NCBI GenBank assembly: GCA_036936605.1
Contig: JAUPFV010000004.1
Location: 64,442,352 to 64,506,351, forward strand
Source: Limnanthes douglasii subsp. nivea
Taxonomy: Eukaryota > Streptophyta > Magnoliopsida > Brassicales > Limnanthaceae
Direction of reading: 5' to 3'
Length of the DNA: 64,000 bases
Part shown: positions 19,248 to 29,612 of the stretch, piece after piece
How the letters are laid out: each line of letters begins with the position of its first letter
How positions within the stretch are numbered: position 1 is the stretch's first letter
Notes under the pieces: generated by a model
The model's input: only the letters and a program-made list of their open reading frames with translations
The model's database searches: none
What the model was told of the DNA's origin: nothing
Made by a program: the position numbers and the translations under genes

Positions 19248-22045
19248 GTGTCATCTAGACCTCGTCGGATTCCAGAGTGGCTTCTTATTAGCAAAAAGTT
19301 CGAAGATAGAGTTGCTGCTGGTGAATACACTAAGCCTCAACCCCCACCTCTTGTCACTGAATTTTACGGTTCGTACCCCCCCCCCAGAAAATTCGATTGT
19401 CGTCATTACCCTCGAAATATCACAACAAATCCAAAGTTCCGATCACATCACCCTTGGTCTAATAGGGAAAGAAAAACACCATAAGCACTCATCTGGGAAA
19501 AGGAAAAGACACCATAAATATAAAAAGCATTCGCAGGAGCGCAAACATGCCAAGGAAGCGCCACCAACTACCCCGAACCTCCTCAAAATTTGGTGGTGGA
19601 CAATTCTCTTCCAAAGACCGGTAATCCTGTGCCAAGTCTTCCAGCCACTCCGTCGATAGCAGCAACGGGAAGCCCCTGATTTTCTTCAGGAAATACTATC
19701 ATTACTGAAGACGAGATTCAAGAGCTGCGTAACAAAGCCTTAGCTTCCAAGGGGAAGGCCATCGCCTCAGACAATCCTGAGGCATCGACTCAAGCGATTT
19801 AGGTTACCGATCAGAGCAAAGGCATCGAAATTCCTGCAGATTCATCTAGCCAAAGGCCCTTCGCTCCTCCAACGATATTCGAAGAGCAAGCGAACCGAAT
19901 TGCCCCTAAGTCTAAAGGAGACATAACGCTTCCCTTGGAAATTGATTCTATCGTAGGAAAAAATATTCGAGGGATCGAGAACAAACATATGGTTGATATT
20001 CACAACATATCATACAAGTACTTTTGGCCTTCGGAAGAAATGTTGCTGAGGACCCGGTGGTGCATTCCTTTATACATCGACATCAGGTTCCCCTCGGAGG
20101 GCGAGACCCCATTATCAGTGAGGGATAACGAACTTGTTATGTATACTGAAATCATGAATTGGGGACTAAGATTTCCTTTAGACCCATTTTTCATTGAGTA
20201 TTTTGAGAAGATTGACCTTTTCCCCTCTCAAGCCGGTCCCAATATGTGGTTCACATTAATGGCATGCATCATGGCTTCGAGAATCTCAGGCCAAGAATTT
20301 TCATTAGAGAAGCTCATCGGACTATCTAGTCTAGCCAGAAACCCTTTCTTCCCATTTTATTCACTGACTTTTAGTCGAAGATAGAAAGTGTTGAAGGACT
20401 TGCTAGAGGCTGACAAAAAGTGGAGACAAAAATTCATATACTTCTCAGGCCATTGGGAGACAAGCTCAGAGTCAACCCTTTCGAACCCTCACAAACTATC
20501 CCTCATGTGGACCAACAAATGTAAGTCCTCGAACTATTTTACTTATGGTAACTCCTCGAATAATGAGGTTCTAATTTGATATCTTTTTAGCTATGACTGG
20601 TGTCTTAAAACCATATGCAGACCATATAGACAGTGCCACTACCATCTTCACCAAACTGAGCGAATGGGCCAAAGAAAAGTGGGAAAATAGATTCCGCCTA
20701 TGCTTTAGGGACAACAATTTGGCCCTGAGCAGACTCTGGAGGTTAAACCCCCTTGATCGGTTGTCCTTAAAAGAACTGATGACCCCCCCTTCTCAAGACG
20801 AGGTGCTAGAGCGAGTGACTAAGAAGGACATAGTAATTTACCTTCCGTAGCGTTCTCGCGCTAAAAGTCATTTGGGTGAACCCGATGAGGAAGTTTTCAC
20901 CAAAGATCATCAGCAAAAAATTAAAGAAGTAGTCACCAACCAAGAGCCATCCTCCTCGGCCAACATTGTGACACCCAGCCCCAGCTCTCCCCCTAAAAAG
21001 CATGTCCATCCTCAAAAGAAGAGAGACTCTAAAGCAAAAGAAAAAGAGGACAAAGCTGTCATGGAGCCCATCCAGGAATTATCCGAGGATGGCAAAATAC
21101 AAGACGAGGCCCTGGAACTTGCCCAAGAAATTGAGCTCCAAAGGGCATCAAGTGAGCCTGAAAAAGAAGTTGGAGATAATTCCCTCAAACAAGACTCAAA
21201 TCAGACACCCAGCTCTCCTCTCACCCAGGCCTCAAATCCAGCACCCATCGAAAATCCCCCTATCTTGGCACCACTGCCTATTCTTCGAAGCAATCCTCCT
21301 CAACATGTTGACCTTAATATTCTAGTGGGAGAGTCATCGGATTTTGATCCTGCAGCCTTAGGCTCACCCACCAGCTCCTTCAAAGTTTCTCTTCATGATG
21401 AATTTTCACTAAGTCTTCGAAGCCTGTTGCACACTTCTGTCAACATGGGAAAGAAAATGCAGCATTTAGAGGATCGAAAAAATTATTATAAGTTTAAGGC
21501 ATCCCTGATCACTTCGCAGCTTGAAGAGGCAAAGAGACAATATGCTATTATGGAGAGTCAAGCAGATGCACTCTTCGAAAAATTGTCTTCCTCGAAAAAT
21601 TATATCATAATGCTCGAGCGATACTTCCAGGAAGAAAGAGACCTCTATCAAAAGAAGACGGGGGCTCAAGAAAAACTCCTGGTAGAACTGAAAAAAGCTC
21701 ATGAACTAGCATGTCGTGGATTTAAGGACTGTTGCGATGACTATGAAAAAGTTATGAAGGACAAAGAGAAGTTGGTGAAAAGGATTGAAGACTTTCCCAG
21801 GCAAGTTGAGGAGGAGAAAAAAAATCGGTGAATGCCTATGTGGCTAAGTGTACAAACAACCTGAATGCCCGGGATGCTACAATTCGAGCAGGGCTGATCA
21901 CCCAGATTCATGCAGAACACCCTGAATATAATTTGGGGAGTTTTTATAATCTTGTCGCCCCGACCTTCGTCCTCCAAACATTGTGGTGAGTGACAGTGAA
22001 GAATCAGACACAGAAGAGAGCACATTTTCGAAAAATTCTGACTAG
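19248..22045 (+). pseudogene. Antisense extra ORF of Tat element (gypsy-type transposon protein, PF04195-like)
   Basis: The frame begins at 19,248 with SSRPRRIPEW; the expected ATG is GTG here. A C-run at 19,378-19,385 shifts the frame. 19,935-20,384 holds the conserved part: FWPSEEMLLRTRWCIPLYI, WGLRFPLDPFFIEYF, LFPSQAGPNMWFTLMACI, which resembles the putative gypsy-type transposon domain (PF04195). A 70-nt intron (20,521-20,590, GTAAGT..TTTTTAG) leads to MTGVLKPYADHIDSATTIF. A TAG at about 20,848 interrupts. Then comes a Ser/Pro-rich acidic linker (to about 21,330) and a coiled coil (21,440-21,830). The end, after another shift, is VVSDSEESDTEESTFSKNSD, with stop TAG near 22,043. Extra ORFs in this position are known for Tat elements; their role is unknown. 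Confidence 0.75.
20521..20590 (+). other. Predicted intron in the antisense ORF
   Basis: The donor GTAAGTCC at 20,521 and acceptor ATCTTTTTAG at 20,590 bound 70 nt that contain stops. Removing them joins the LIGLSSLAR..TNK part to MTGVLKPYADHI. It is predicted from splice consensus only. Confidence 0.55.
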
Positions 22046-22301
22046 GAAAATATCTTAGTCTATTGTGGCAATTTTTGTGTATAAGTCCTTGTAAGCCATC
22101 TGATGTTCTTCGAGGAGCGTTTTATAACATGTAGCTCCTCGATTTTTTGTGCATGCCACTTTGTTTGAATGATAAATTTTGAGTTGTGAATCTCCATATT
22201 GATCTTATGAAAAAATGAGTATACCAACTTGCGTTGAATAGTTGTTTATGTATCGAGTTGCATCATAATATTCAGTATAGGCTGCGCTAAGGCTAGCTAA
22301 A

Positions 22302-22530
22302 ATAGTTCGAGGCACAAAATATCGTTTCTCACAGAATAGTCTAAGGAAACACTGCCTCATAGAGAATAGTTCGAGGAAGGAGATATCGACTCACAATGAA
22401 TAGTTCGAGGCATAAAATATCGTTTCTCACAGAGTAATCTAAGGAAACACTACCTCATAGAGAATAGTTCGAGGAGGGAGATATCGCCCCACAATGAATA
22501 GTTCGAGGCACAAAATGTGCTTTCCAAAAG
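22302..22530. repeat. 98-bp tandem repeat in the Tat element
   Basis: Units start with ATAGTTCGAGGCACAAAAT at 22,302, 22,400 and 22,498: two full units and one partial. The motif AATAGTTCGAGG also occurs within each unit (about 22,360 and 22,462). Tandem repeats between pol and the 3' LTR are common in Tat-lineage elements. Confidence 0.88.
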
Positions 22531-22772
22531 AATAGTATAAGCCAAAAAATGCAGTTGTATTGATTAGCTCATAGTGACACCTCATTAAAACCTTCCTGTG
22601 CCTAACAGGGTAGGAAAGAGTATGCCCTCGTTGTTTTTGTAAACCTGGAAAGATAAAAAAGACAAATAATACATGTTAATTTTGTTCCTCATTCGAGGTA
22701 CAATTTTAAGTGTTCGATGTTCCATGTGAGCCTCAGATGTCGCCCTTCCTTGTCTTTTAATCTATATGTTCC

Positions 22773-23825
22773 CTATTTTACTTTCTCTGTTACTTCATAG
22801 GGGCCCTCCCCATTTGGTCCCAATTTTCCAAGACTCTTCTCTTTAGTGTGTAGAAAGACTTTGCGTAATACTTTGTCCCCCACCTTAAAATCTCTGTGCT
22901 TTACTTTGGAAGCATATCGACTCCTCATTAGGGTTTTATAATGCAAAGACTTCAACTGTGCGCGTTGTCGTTTCTCTTCGACCAAATCTAATTCCAAGGC
23001 TCTGCTTTGGTCATTCAAATCTCCTGTATAAGTTGCCACACGATATGACGGGAAGACAATCTCCGAAGGGACAACTACATCCATACCATACACTAATGCA
23101 AACAGAGATGCAGCAGTGACAGTTCGAGGCGTTGTCCTATAAGCCCATAATACTTGTAAATAATCAGGCCATCTTCCTGCCTTTTCTTCCAAAATCTTTT
23201 TCAACCCATCCAGAATTGTTCGACTGGTCACTTCCACCTGAACATTAGCTTGGGGGTGAAATGGGGCAAAAAAACATTGTCGTATGCCCCTGGAAAGGCA
23301 AAAGCTTTTAAATTCCTTGTTGTCGAACTGAGGTCCATTATCCGTTGTGATTTTCAATGGTACCCCAAAGCGACAACAAATATTCGAAACGAAGAATTTG
23401 ATAACATCTTTGGCTTTCGTCCCTGCTAGGGGTTCCGCCTCCACCCACTTAGAGAAATAATCCACTGCGACGATTATAGTCTGTCTTCCTCAAAACGCCA
23501 TTGGTAGGGGCCCAACTAAATCAATGCCCCACCTGTCAAATGGGACCGCCTCTAAAATACTCTCCAATAACACCCCAGACATGTGGATTACGTTAGCATA
23601 GCGCTGACACGTATCACATCGTTTTACCAAGTCTTTCACATCCGAAGAAATAGTCGGCCAATAATAACCAGCCAGAAACACCCGTAGAATTAACGCCTTA
23701 TACCCATAATGGGCTGAACCTTCCGCATCGTGCAATTCAGACAGGACAAATTGCGACTCATCCTTGTTCAGACACCTTATTAATGGTCGGCTCAAAGATT
23801 TCTTATACAGAACGCCTCCCAACAT
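22773..23825 (-). pseudogene. Integrase of Tat-like element (one stop)
   Basis: The frame from 23,825 includes the zinc-binding H2C2 region (ELHDAEGSAHYGYKALILRV and CDTCQRY), then GPLPMAF, a TGA at 23,490, and on in frame with DYFSKWVEAEPLAGTKAKDV (first Asp region), ITTDNGPQFDNKEF (second Asp) and the QANVQVE block around the catalytic Glu. The C-terminal part (KVGDKVLRKVF..KLGPNGEGPYEV) is the GPY/F module. The enzyme inserts element cDNA into chromosomes. Its frame differs from the RNase H ORF upstream, so a shift lies between 24,082 and 23,825. The TGA makes this a pseudogene. Confidence 0.9.
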
Positions 23826-24081
23826 GATATACCCGTGAGACTTGAACCTGTTCTTCCTAGCCTCGTACTTTCCAGCGGGTAAAGTGTATTTTTACAAGAA
23901 GTCAATGATTTATGACCTCCAATCATTTGTGATCACATTGCTTACCTCTTTAATGTTCATTGAATGCTCCGCATCGACCATGACCGAAGGATGCTCTTGA
24001 ATCAAGACCCATGGGTATCCCTCCGTTCACGAGGCTGTAGCCAAAGAATCCGGGACGACATTTGCCTCTCTTCGAACATGT

Positions 24082-24744
24082 TCATATTATAACCCCATCG
24101 AACTCATAAACCAAATCTATTAATGCTTTCAGATATTGTATCAGTTTATCTTTTTTGGCCTCATATTCCCCCAAAGCTTGGTGTATCACCAACTGTGAGT
24201 CACTGATCACTTTAATCTTTTTGGCCCCACATATCCGAACTAAACGCAAACCCGCCAATGCTGCCTCATACTCCGCCTCATTATTAGTTGCCTTGAAACC
24301 AAATCGAATGGCTTGAAACATAGCTATCCCTTCTGGAGAAATCAATTGGACAACCGCACCACTTCCAGAGTTATTCGACCCTCCATCCGTTTGAACCAAC
24401 AATTCTGTATCATCAAAATGGTCAATGATCTCCATGTCCTCTCTATCTAAGTGGAATTCAACCAAAAAGTCAGCCAAAACCTGATATTTTATTGCCGTCT
24501 GAGGCTCAAATGCTATGTCAAAATCTCCCAATTCCACTGACCATTTAGTCATCCTCCCAGAGATATCGGGCCTTTGTAACAAACCTTTTATGGGAAATGT
24601 CGTTCGAGCAACTATAGGATGTGCCTGGAAGTAAGGTCTCATTTTTCGGGCAGCTGTTACCAAAGCCAAAGCTACCTTCTCCAACTTGAGATATCGTTTC
24701 TCTGCATCCAACAAACTCTTACTGACATAGTAGATAGGTTTCAA
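24082..24744 (-). pseudogene. RNase H region of Tat-like element
   Basis: It starts in the end of the RT connection (MKPIYYVSKSLLDAEKRYLK, then KLEKVALALVTAARKMRPYF). It includes the plant gypsy RNase H (LLVQTDGGSNNSGSGAVVQL, NNEAEYEAALAGLRL, VISDSQLVIHQALGEYEAK). The acidic residues D, E and D expected for metal binding are visible. It is in the same frame as the RT block, separated by about 310 bp with stops. A second RNase H-like fold of this sort is known in Tat elements; I did not resolve two copies here. Confidence 0.85.
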
Positions 24745-25056
24745 AATAGTGTCCTCTTCTCAAAGTAAAATAACACTGACCGCACAATCTAAAACCGCTA
24801 CATAGACAATTAATCTTTCCCCCACTAATGGTTTAGACAGTACATCAGGGGATGTCAAATATTCTTAAATTTAGTGAAAAGTTGCTAAACACTCATCAGT
24901 CCAATTAAATTGTTTCATGTTTCGTAATACCTTAAAGAAAGGTGCACATTTGTTCGAGGACTAAGAAATGAATATATTCAGTGCTGCCAATCTCCCTGTC
25001 AAGATCTGGACTTCTTTGATATTCCGAGGTGAGGTCATGGTGATTAAAGCTTTTAT

Positions 25057-25725
25057 CTATTCTGGGTCAGCTTCGATGCCTGTTTCACTTATCATATAGC
25101 CAAGGAACTTGCCCGATCGTACCCCAACAACACACTTTTCTGGATTCAATTTCAAATTGACCTTACTCAAATTATTAAAAGTCTCATCTAGATCAGCAAA
25201 ATGATCTTCGTCCCGTAAACTCTTGACAAGCATATCATCGATACACGCTTTGACATTCCAACCAATTTGTCCCTCAAAAGTTTTGTTGACCAAGTGCTGA
25301 TAAGTTGCCCCTGCATTCTTTAGGCCAAATGACATAACCTTGTAACAATATAATCCTCTCCTGGTAATAAATGACGTGCTCTCTTCATCTTGTGCATCCA
25401 ACCGGATTTGATTATACCATGAATACGCGTCCATGAAAGACAACAATCGATTGCCCGAGGTCGAATCCACTAACTGATCAATGCGAGGCACCGGAAAAGG
25501 ATCATTTGGACAAGCTCTGTTTAGGTCTGTGAAGTCCACGCACATTCTCCACTTGCCATTCTTTTTCTTGAACAAAACTGGATTCGAGGCCCATACGGGA
25601 TAATGCGACTCGCGAATGTGGCTTATGCTCAATAGTCTTTCCACTTCTAAAAGAATAGCTGCAGTCTTCTCCTGAGAAACTGGTCTCTTTTTCTGGACAA
25701 TGGGTCGAACATCAAGTCGTACCAC
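25057..25725 (-). pseudogene. Reverse transcriptase of Tat-like element
   Basis: RT landmarks are in order: NPVLFKKKNGKWRMCVDFTD, LNRACPNDPFPVPRIDQLVD, LLSFMDAYSWYNQIRLDAQD, FGLKNAGATYQHLVNKTF, VKACIDDMLVKSL (the DD catalytic pair, usually YIDDMLVKS), then FNNLSKVNLKLNPEKCVVGV and GKFLGYMIS. The enzyme copies element RNA into cDNA in the virus-like particle. The fragment ends at a stop at 25,057, before the RT thumb. Upstream it is in the same frame as the protease, with stops between 25,975 and 25,725. Confidence 0.92.
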
Positions 25726-25974
25726 AAGTTTATGACATATTATCTATGATGGTAATCCCGTAACATCTTGTGCACACCAAGCCAACATATCGAGTTTATT
25801 AGACAAAAACGCAATTAATCTTTCTCGGAACTCAAAATAAAGTTTTACTTCGATCTTCAGAAATTTGCCATCTCCAAAGTTATTTTCCTCAGAATCCTCT
25901 TATGGGACCAGAAATCCGGGGGTCTCCCTCGGATCATCACATGGAATGATTTCCGAGGAAGGCCCCTTTAATTG

Positions 25975-26529
25975 CTATGCCTTGTCCGATATGTCTCCCT
26001 GAACTCCCTTCGAGGATAAAGCGATCTGGTAACATTCGCGGGCCATTTTCTGGCTGCTCCTGATTGTCCCGATGTTGTTTCCTACCGCATATTTCAGGCA
26101 CTGATGCACCGTCGAAATCACACTATGCATTTGAGACAACCAAGAGCGATCCAAAATTGCATTATACGAAGTTGGTGCGTCGACAACAATAAACAATACT
26201 TCCACCTCCTTCTTGAACGGACCACGACCTAGCTCGACCACACACTGAAATTCTCCAACAACCACTACAGTGGCACCGGTAAATCCTACTATGGTTCCGT
26301 CTAATCGTCGTATAACTGGTGGGTCAGAAATTCTCCTGTAAGTGCTCATAAACAAGATGTTTGTTGAACTTCCTGTATCAACAAGTATCTTCTGAACTTG
26401 ATCGCCAGCAATACCCGCGGCAATCATCACCGCATCTTCGTGCGGGCCCGCGACATTTCGCATATCATCATCATCAAAACATATGATGGGGGAGGGTAAT
26501 CGGTGCATTTGTGCTGACACCTGCTTCAA
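25975..26529 (-). pseudogene. Aspartic protease of Tat-like element
   Basis: VQKILVDTGSSTNILFMST has the active-site DTGSS. The flanking sequence (SPIICFDDDDMRNVAGPHED, FTGATVVVVGEFQCVVELGR, FIVVDAPTSYNAILDRSWLS) fits plant gypsy retropepsin, with its second conserved block YNAILDR. It overlaps the end of gag in another frame, by about 55 bp (26,474-26,529), suggesting frameshift expression or a decayed junction. The enzyme would process the gag-pol polyprotein. Confidence 0.88.
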
Positions 26530-28444
26530 TTTGGGTAGTCAGATTGACCATATGCCTTTTTCGCGAGCTATTAGAATTCCCTGCGATGGTATCCCCTCCA
26601 AAGATTACCAGTGACTCAAAGAAAGCACAGAGGTCGTTTACTTTCCCCCTCGGAATAATTTCCTCCACCATATTTACGTTGTTCATTCCCTCATTGGGAT
26701 CCAGATACTCTTGCTCAATATCAAAAACGTCAACTTCTTCGGAAATCACCATAGCTGTGTCAGCGATTTTTGGAACAGCCTTTACCGCCGCATTTTTCTG
26801 AGAATGATTTTTCACAAACTCTAGCAACATTCCATTCTCAATCAAAGCTTGCACTTCTTTTTTCAAAGCAATGCAGTCCTTCGTATCGTGCCCGATATCC
26901 TTGTGGTACTTACAATACTTGCTAACCCTTCTGCTTTCCCTCGGAGTTTGATTAAGAAAAGGTTTCCTGAATGGTGCCGTTGATCTTGCCTTATCAAATA
27001 TCGTGGAAACATTTTCCGTTAACTCCGCAAAATAGTCCGGTCGAACCCATTTGTTCGAAATTGGTCTAGCCCCTTGATTGTAATTTTGTTGGTTGCCATA
27101 ATACTGTGGGTTTGTTTTCTGCCTCGGCGGATACGGACCCGTACTTTTGGCTTGAACATTGGCACGAGGCCCTTGGTTATTAGACTCAGATCTCTGAAAC
27201 TGGTTTTGATCCAATTGATCATCGGATCCTTTCTTAGATGCATGAGTCTCCTCCACCAGAATTCTCTTCTCAACCTGATCCAGCAATGCTCCAAAGGTTA
27301 TGGCCTGACTCTCCGCCACCGTGTCCTTTAATAGTCCGGGGAGTAGGCCCATCCTGAAAGCTGCAAGTGCCACTGAGTCTTTACAATACTCAATGTCTGT
27401 TTTCGTTTTGACGAATCGATTGATATAATTCTTCAAGATTTCCCCAACTTTTTGTCTACAATAGATTATCGTATCTCCATTAGCTCTGAACTTTTTGTTC
27501 CCCACAAAGTGATGTCTGAAGATATTCCAGAACATGTCGAAATTCTTTATCGAGCCCTGCGGAAGCCTATTATACCACTTGGAAGCTACCCCCTTGAAGG
27601 TCTGAGAAAACGCTTTACACAACAACTTATCATCGTCATCGAAATTAATCATGAAGTTTTTGAATTGCTCGATGTGGTTATCAGGGTCTTGTGTCCCATC
27701 GAACCTTTCTAACTTCGAGATATCAAAATGTTTTGGGAGATTGCCCACCAAAATTTCCGGGGACAAAGGAGAAGCTCTCCAATTATGACCCGTCCGATAA
27801 GCATTAGATCTCAAGTTTTTATTACTTGGAAAATACAACCCCTCCTCAGACGGTAGAGTATATTGATGCTATCACTCCGAATTTCGCGGGCCAACGTTTT
27901 GGTTTCCAGAGGGAAAATTCATTTGGCCATAACCCCGCTCGTTAACTCGAGTATGATAACTCTTCTCTCTCGGAGATTTCCTCTCCGAGCTCCTTCCCCT
28001 CCTGTGTTCTACCTGTCTTTGACCATGCCTTTTCTTTCTGTGGTTTTTCCTCGGAGATGACTCCGACGAGCTGTAACGAGAATAATCGTTTGAGTCAGAA
28101 GACTCCAGACGGCGTTTTTCGTTCCTTCTCGAAGATCGTCGTTCATATCCTCTGTACCTATCATCCCTGTTTTTAGGACGAAAATCGATTTCGCGCTCCT
28201 CTTTTCCACTGTCTGGCTCCCTTCTCACTTCGGAGCGAAGATTTTCCTGAACAGTTTCTTTTTCCGCCTTCAACCTTTCAATCTCCAACAGCAATTCATT
28301 CCTTCGGGCCAACAGATCCGAGTCATCAAAAGTGTCTCCGACGCGCTGGCCCCCGCGCGCCTCGTACTCCATGTCATTCCGATAATCGTCACCTACCAGA
28401 TTCTCCTCGCAGTTGTTAACAAAATCGTCCCCTTGCTCTTCCAT
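26474..28444 (-). pseudogene. Gag of Tat-like element (one in-frame stop)
   Basis: The likely start is ATG at 28,444 (MEEQGDDFVNNCEENLVGDD). The longer frame upstream opens in the primer-binding site and would need a GTG start. The N-terminal third is charged (SRYSSSESSPRKNHRKKRHG). A TGA at about 27,872 interrupts. The retrotransposon gag domain follows in frame: RFDGTQDPDNHIEQFKNFM, GVASKWYNRLPQGSIKNFD, FRHHFVGNKKF, INRFVKTKTDI, then a zinc knuckle of the form CKYHKDIGHDTKDC. It is a capsid and RNA-binding protein. The protein would be about 655 residues without the stop. Confidence 0.88.
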
Positions 28445-28503
28445 AATTCCACTCAGATTATGAATTATTTCCAGGAAGCGATTGTCGTTAGAACAATCTT
28501 CGT

Positions 28504-28521
28504 TTCCCACAGACGACGCCA
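28504..28521 (-). other. Primer-binding site of Tat-like element
   Basis: On the - strand TGGCGTCGTCTGTGGGAA begins one base after the LTR end (CA, G, TGGCG). It resembles the TGGCGCCGTCTGTGGG form common in plant gypsy elements. I did not identify the tRNA. Confidence 0.8.
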
Positions 28522-28522
28522 C

Positions 28523-28927
28523 TGAAGAGTTTAGGAATAGCTCTAGGGTAATTTTGTGTTACGAGAATCCTTTAGTGTCGAAATAGAGTTAAGTTCTTTG
28601 TTTAGGAGCTTTTTTAGAGAGAGAAAGTAATAGCCAGATTAAGTAGAGAGAGAAAGTAGTACTATATTCATCTCGGGATTTGTAAAGCGTGTGTGGTCCT
28701 TTTATAGTACAATTACGGGTCCCACACACTTTAATTCCCGTTTATTACATTTTTGTCCTTATATCTTTTCATCTTCTCATAATGGCCACTTCTTTAGTAG
28801 TCTATACAATTTTCCCCTAATACAATTTCTTCTTTACAATTCTCTCCTAACCAACTTCTTCTTTAAAATTCTCTCATAACCAACTTCTTCTTTGCAATTC
28901 TACCATGTCTTTTATTCTCCCTTATCA
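28523..28927 (-). repeat. 5' LTR of the Tat-like element
   Basis: In + view it runs TGAAGAGTTTAGG to CCCTTATCA, followed by the ATAAT target duplication. It has about 23 differences from the left LTR by hand count. Confidence 0.93.
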
Positions 28928-28932
28928 ATAAT

Positions 28933-29612
28933 CACACTGGTTCTCATTTTACACACATCAGAAACTACGTACAACAAACGAACATTCATACAAATATTTT
29001 CCAATTATATATCAGTTCAATATAACACAATCATATATCAAGGGCAAAATGTTATACATTTGAGTATGAGTTTTACGATGAAGCATAAATTAGGTAAATA
29101 GATCAAAGAAATACAAATACTGGAAGCAAAATACTGTTATGAAAGTTAACATGTTAACATTAAATTATGGTAAAATGTAAATTTAGTATACAAAATCAAC
29201 TGAAATTCAATCAACACAAATCTAAAATAAAAAACAATCAAATATTCAATCAAGAATCATTTAATAACAATCAACTATTCAATCAAGAATCAAGAATGAC
29301 ATTTGATTTCATCTTAACAAGAAATAATTGGCTAACACTTAATAACGAATACCTATTCTGGATTGTGACTCGTCATATTGTTGGAGAACTCGATCAATTG
29401 GATCAAAATTATTAGAAAATGTTTTTTTTACGAATAGAAATCAGCAATCAAATCACGAAGATTCATAATTTCTTTAGCCAATGTTTTCTTTCACTCGTCA
29501 TAATACTTTTGATGAATCGAGGTTAATTTTAATCAATCAGCCAAAGATGATGGACAAAATCTCCAATCGAACTTGAACAACAACCTAAGTGAATTAATAT
29601 CACGTTTCTTAC
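28933..29612. other. AT-rich sequence between two elements
   Basis: This is genomic flank of the Tat element, originally continuous with the sequence ending at 18,091. It includes the short direct repeat ATTCAATCAAGAATCA (about 29,249 and 29,278). I recognise no gene. The 5' half of the following copia element is not visible here. Confidence 0.5.

Larger units (their letters stand above)
18097..28927 (-). mobile_element. Complete Tat-like Ty3/gypsy retrotransposon with antisense extra ORF
   Basis: Direct LTRs lie at 18,097-18,502 and 28,523-28,927, flanked on both sides by ATAAT (18,092-18,096 and 28,928-28,932). The element reads on the - strand: 5' LTR at right, primer-binding site, gag, protease, RT, RNase H, integrase, a spacer with tandem repeats, an antisense ORF, a polypurine tract and the 3' LTR at left. 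The domain order and the antisense ORF before the 3' LTR are typical of the Tat lineage. My hand comparison of the LTRs gives roughly 5-6% differences, so the insertion is old, in line with the stops and frameshifts in every ORF. Confidence 0.93.

Noticed and set aside
20806..21015. Open frames on the - strand within 20.8-22.0 kb
   Set aside because: Antisense shadows of the antisense ORF; the + frame has the coiled coil and the conserved text.
27863..28060. + strand open frames within gag (26.5-28.1 kb)
   Set aside because: Shadows of the - strand gag, which has the gag domain and zinc knuckle.
22773..28444. Endogenous pararetrovirus as source of the RT and protease
   Set aside because: LTRs, target duplication, integrase and domain order are those of a Ty3/gypsy retrotransposon; no movement-protein-like ORF was seen.
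28445..28522. Gag start at 28,522
   Set aside because: That codon is GTG and lies in the primer-binding site; the first ATG is at 28,444.
29167..29415. 82-codon Asn/Gln-rich open frame before the copia integrase
   Set aside because: Simple repetitive text (FNQES.., FNQESR..), no gag or protease motif, not in frame with the integrase.
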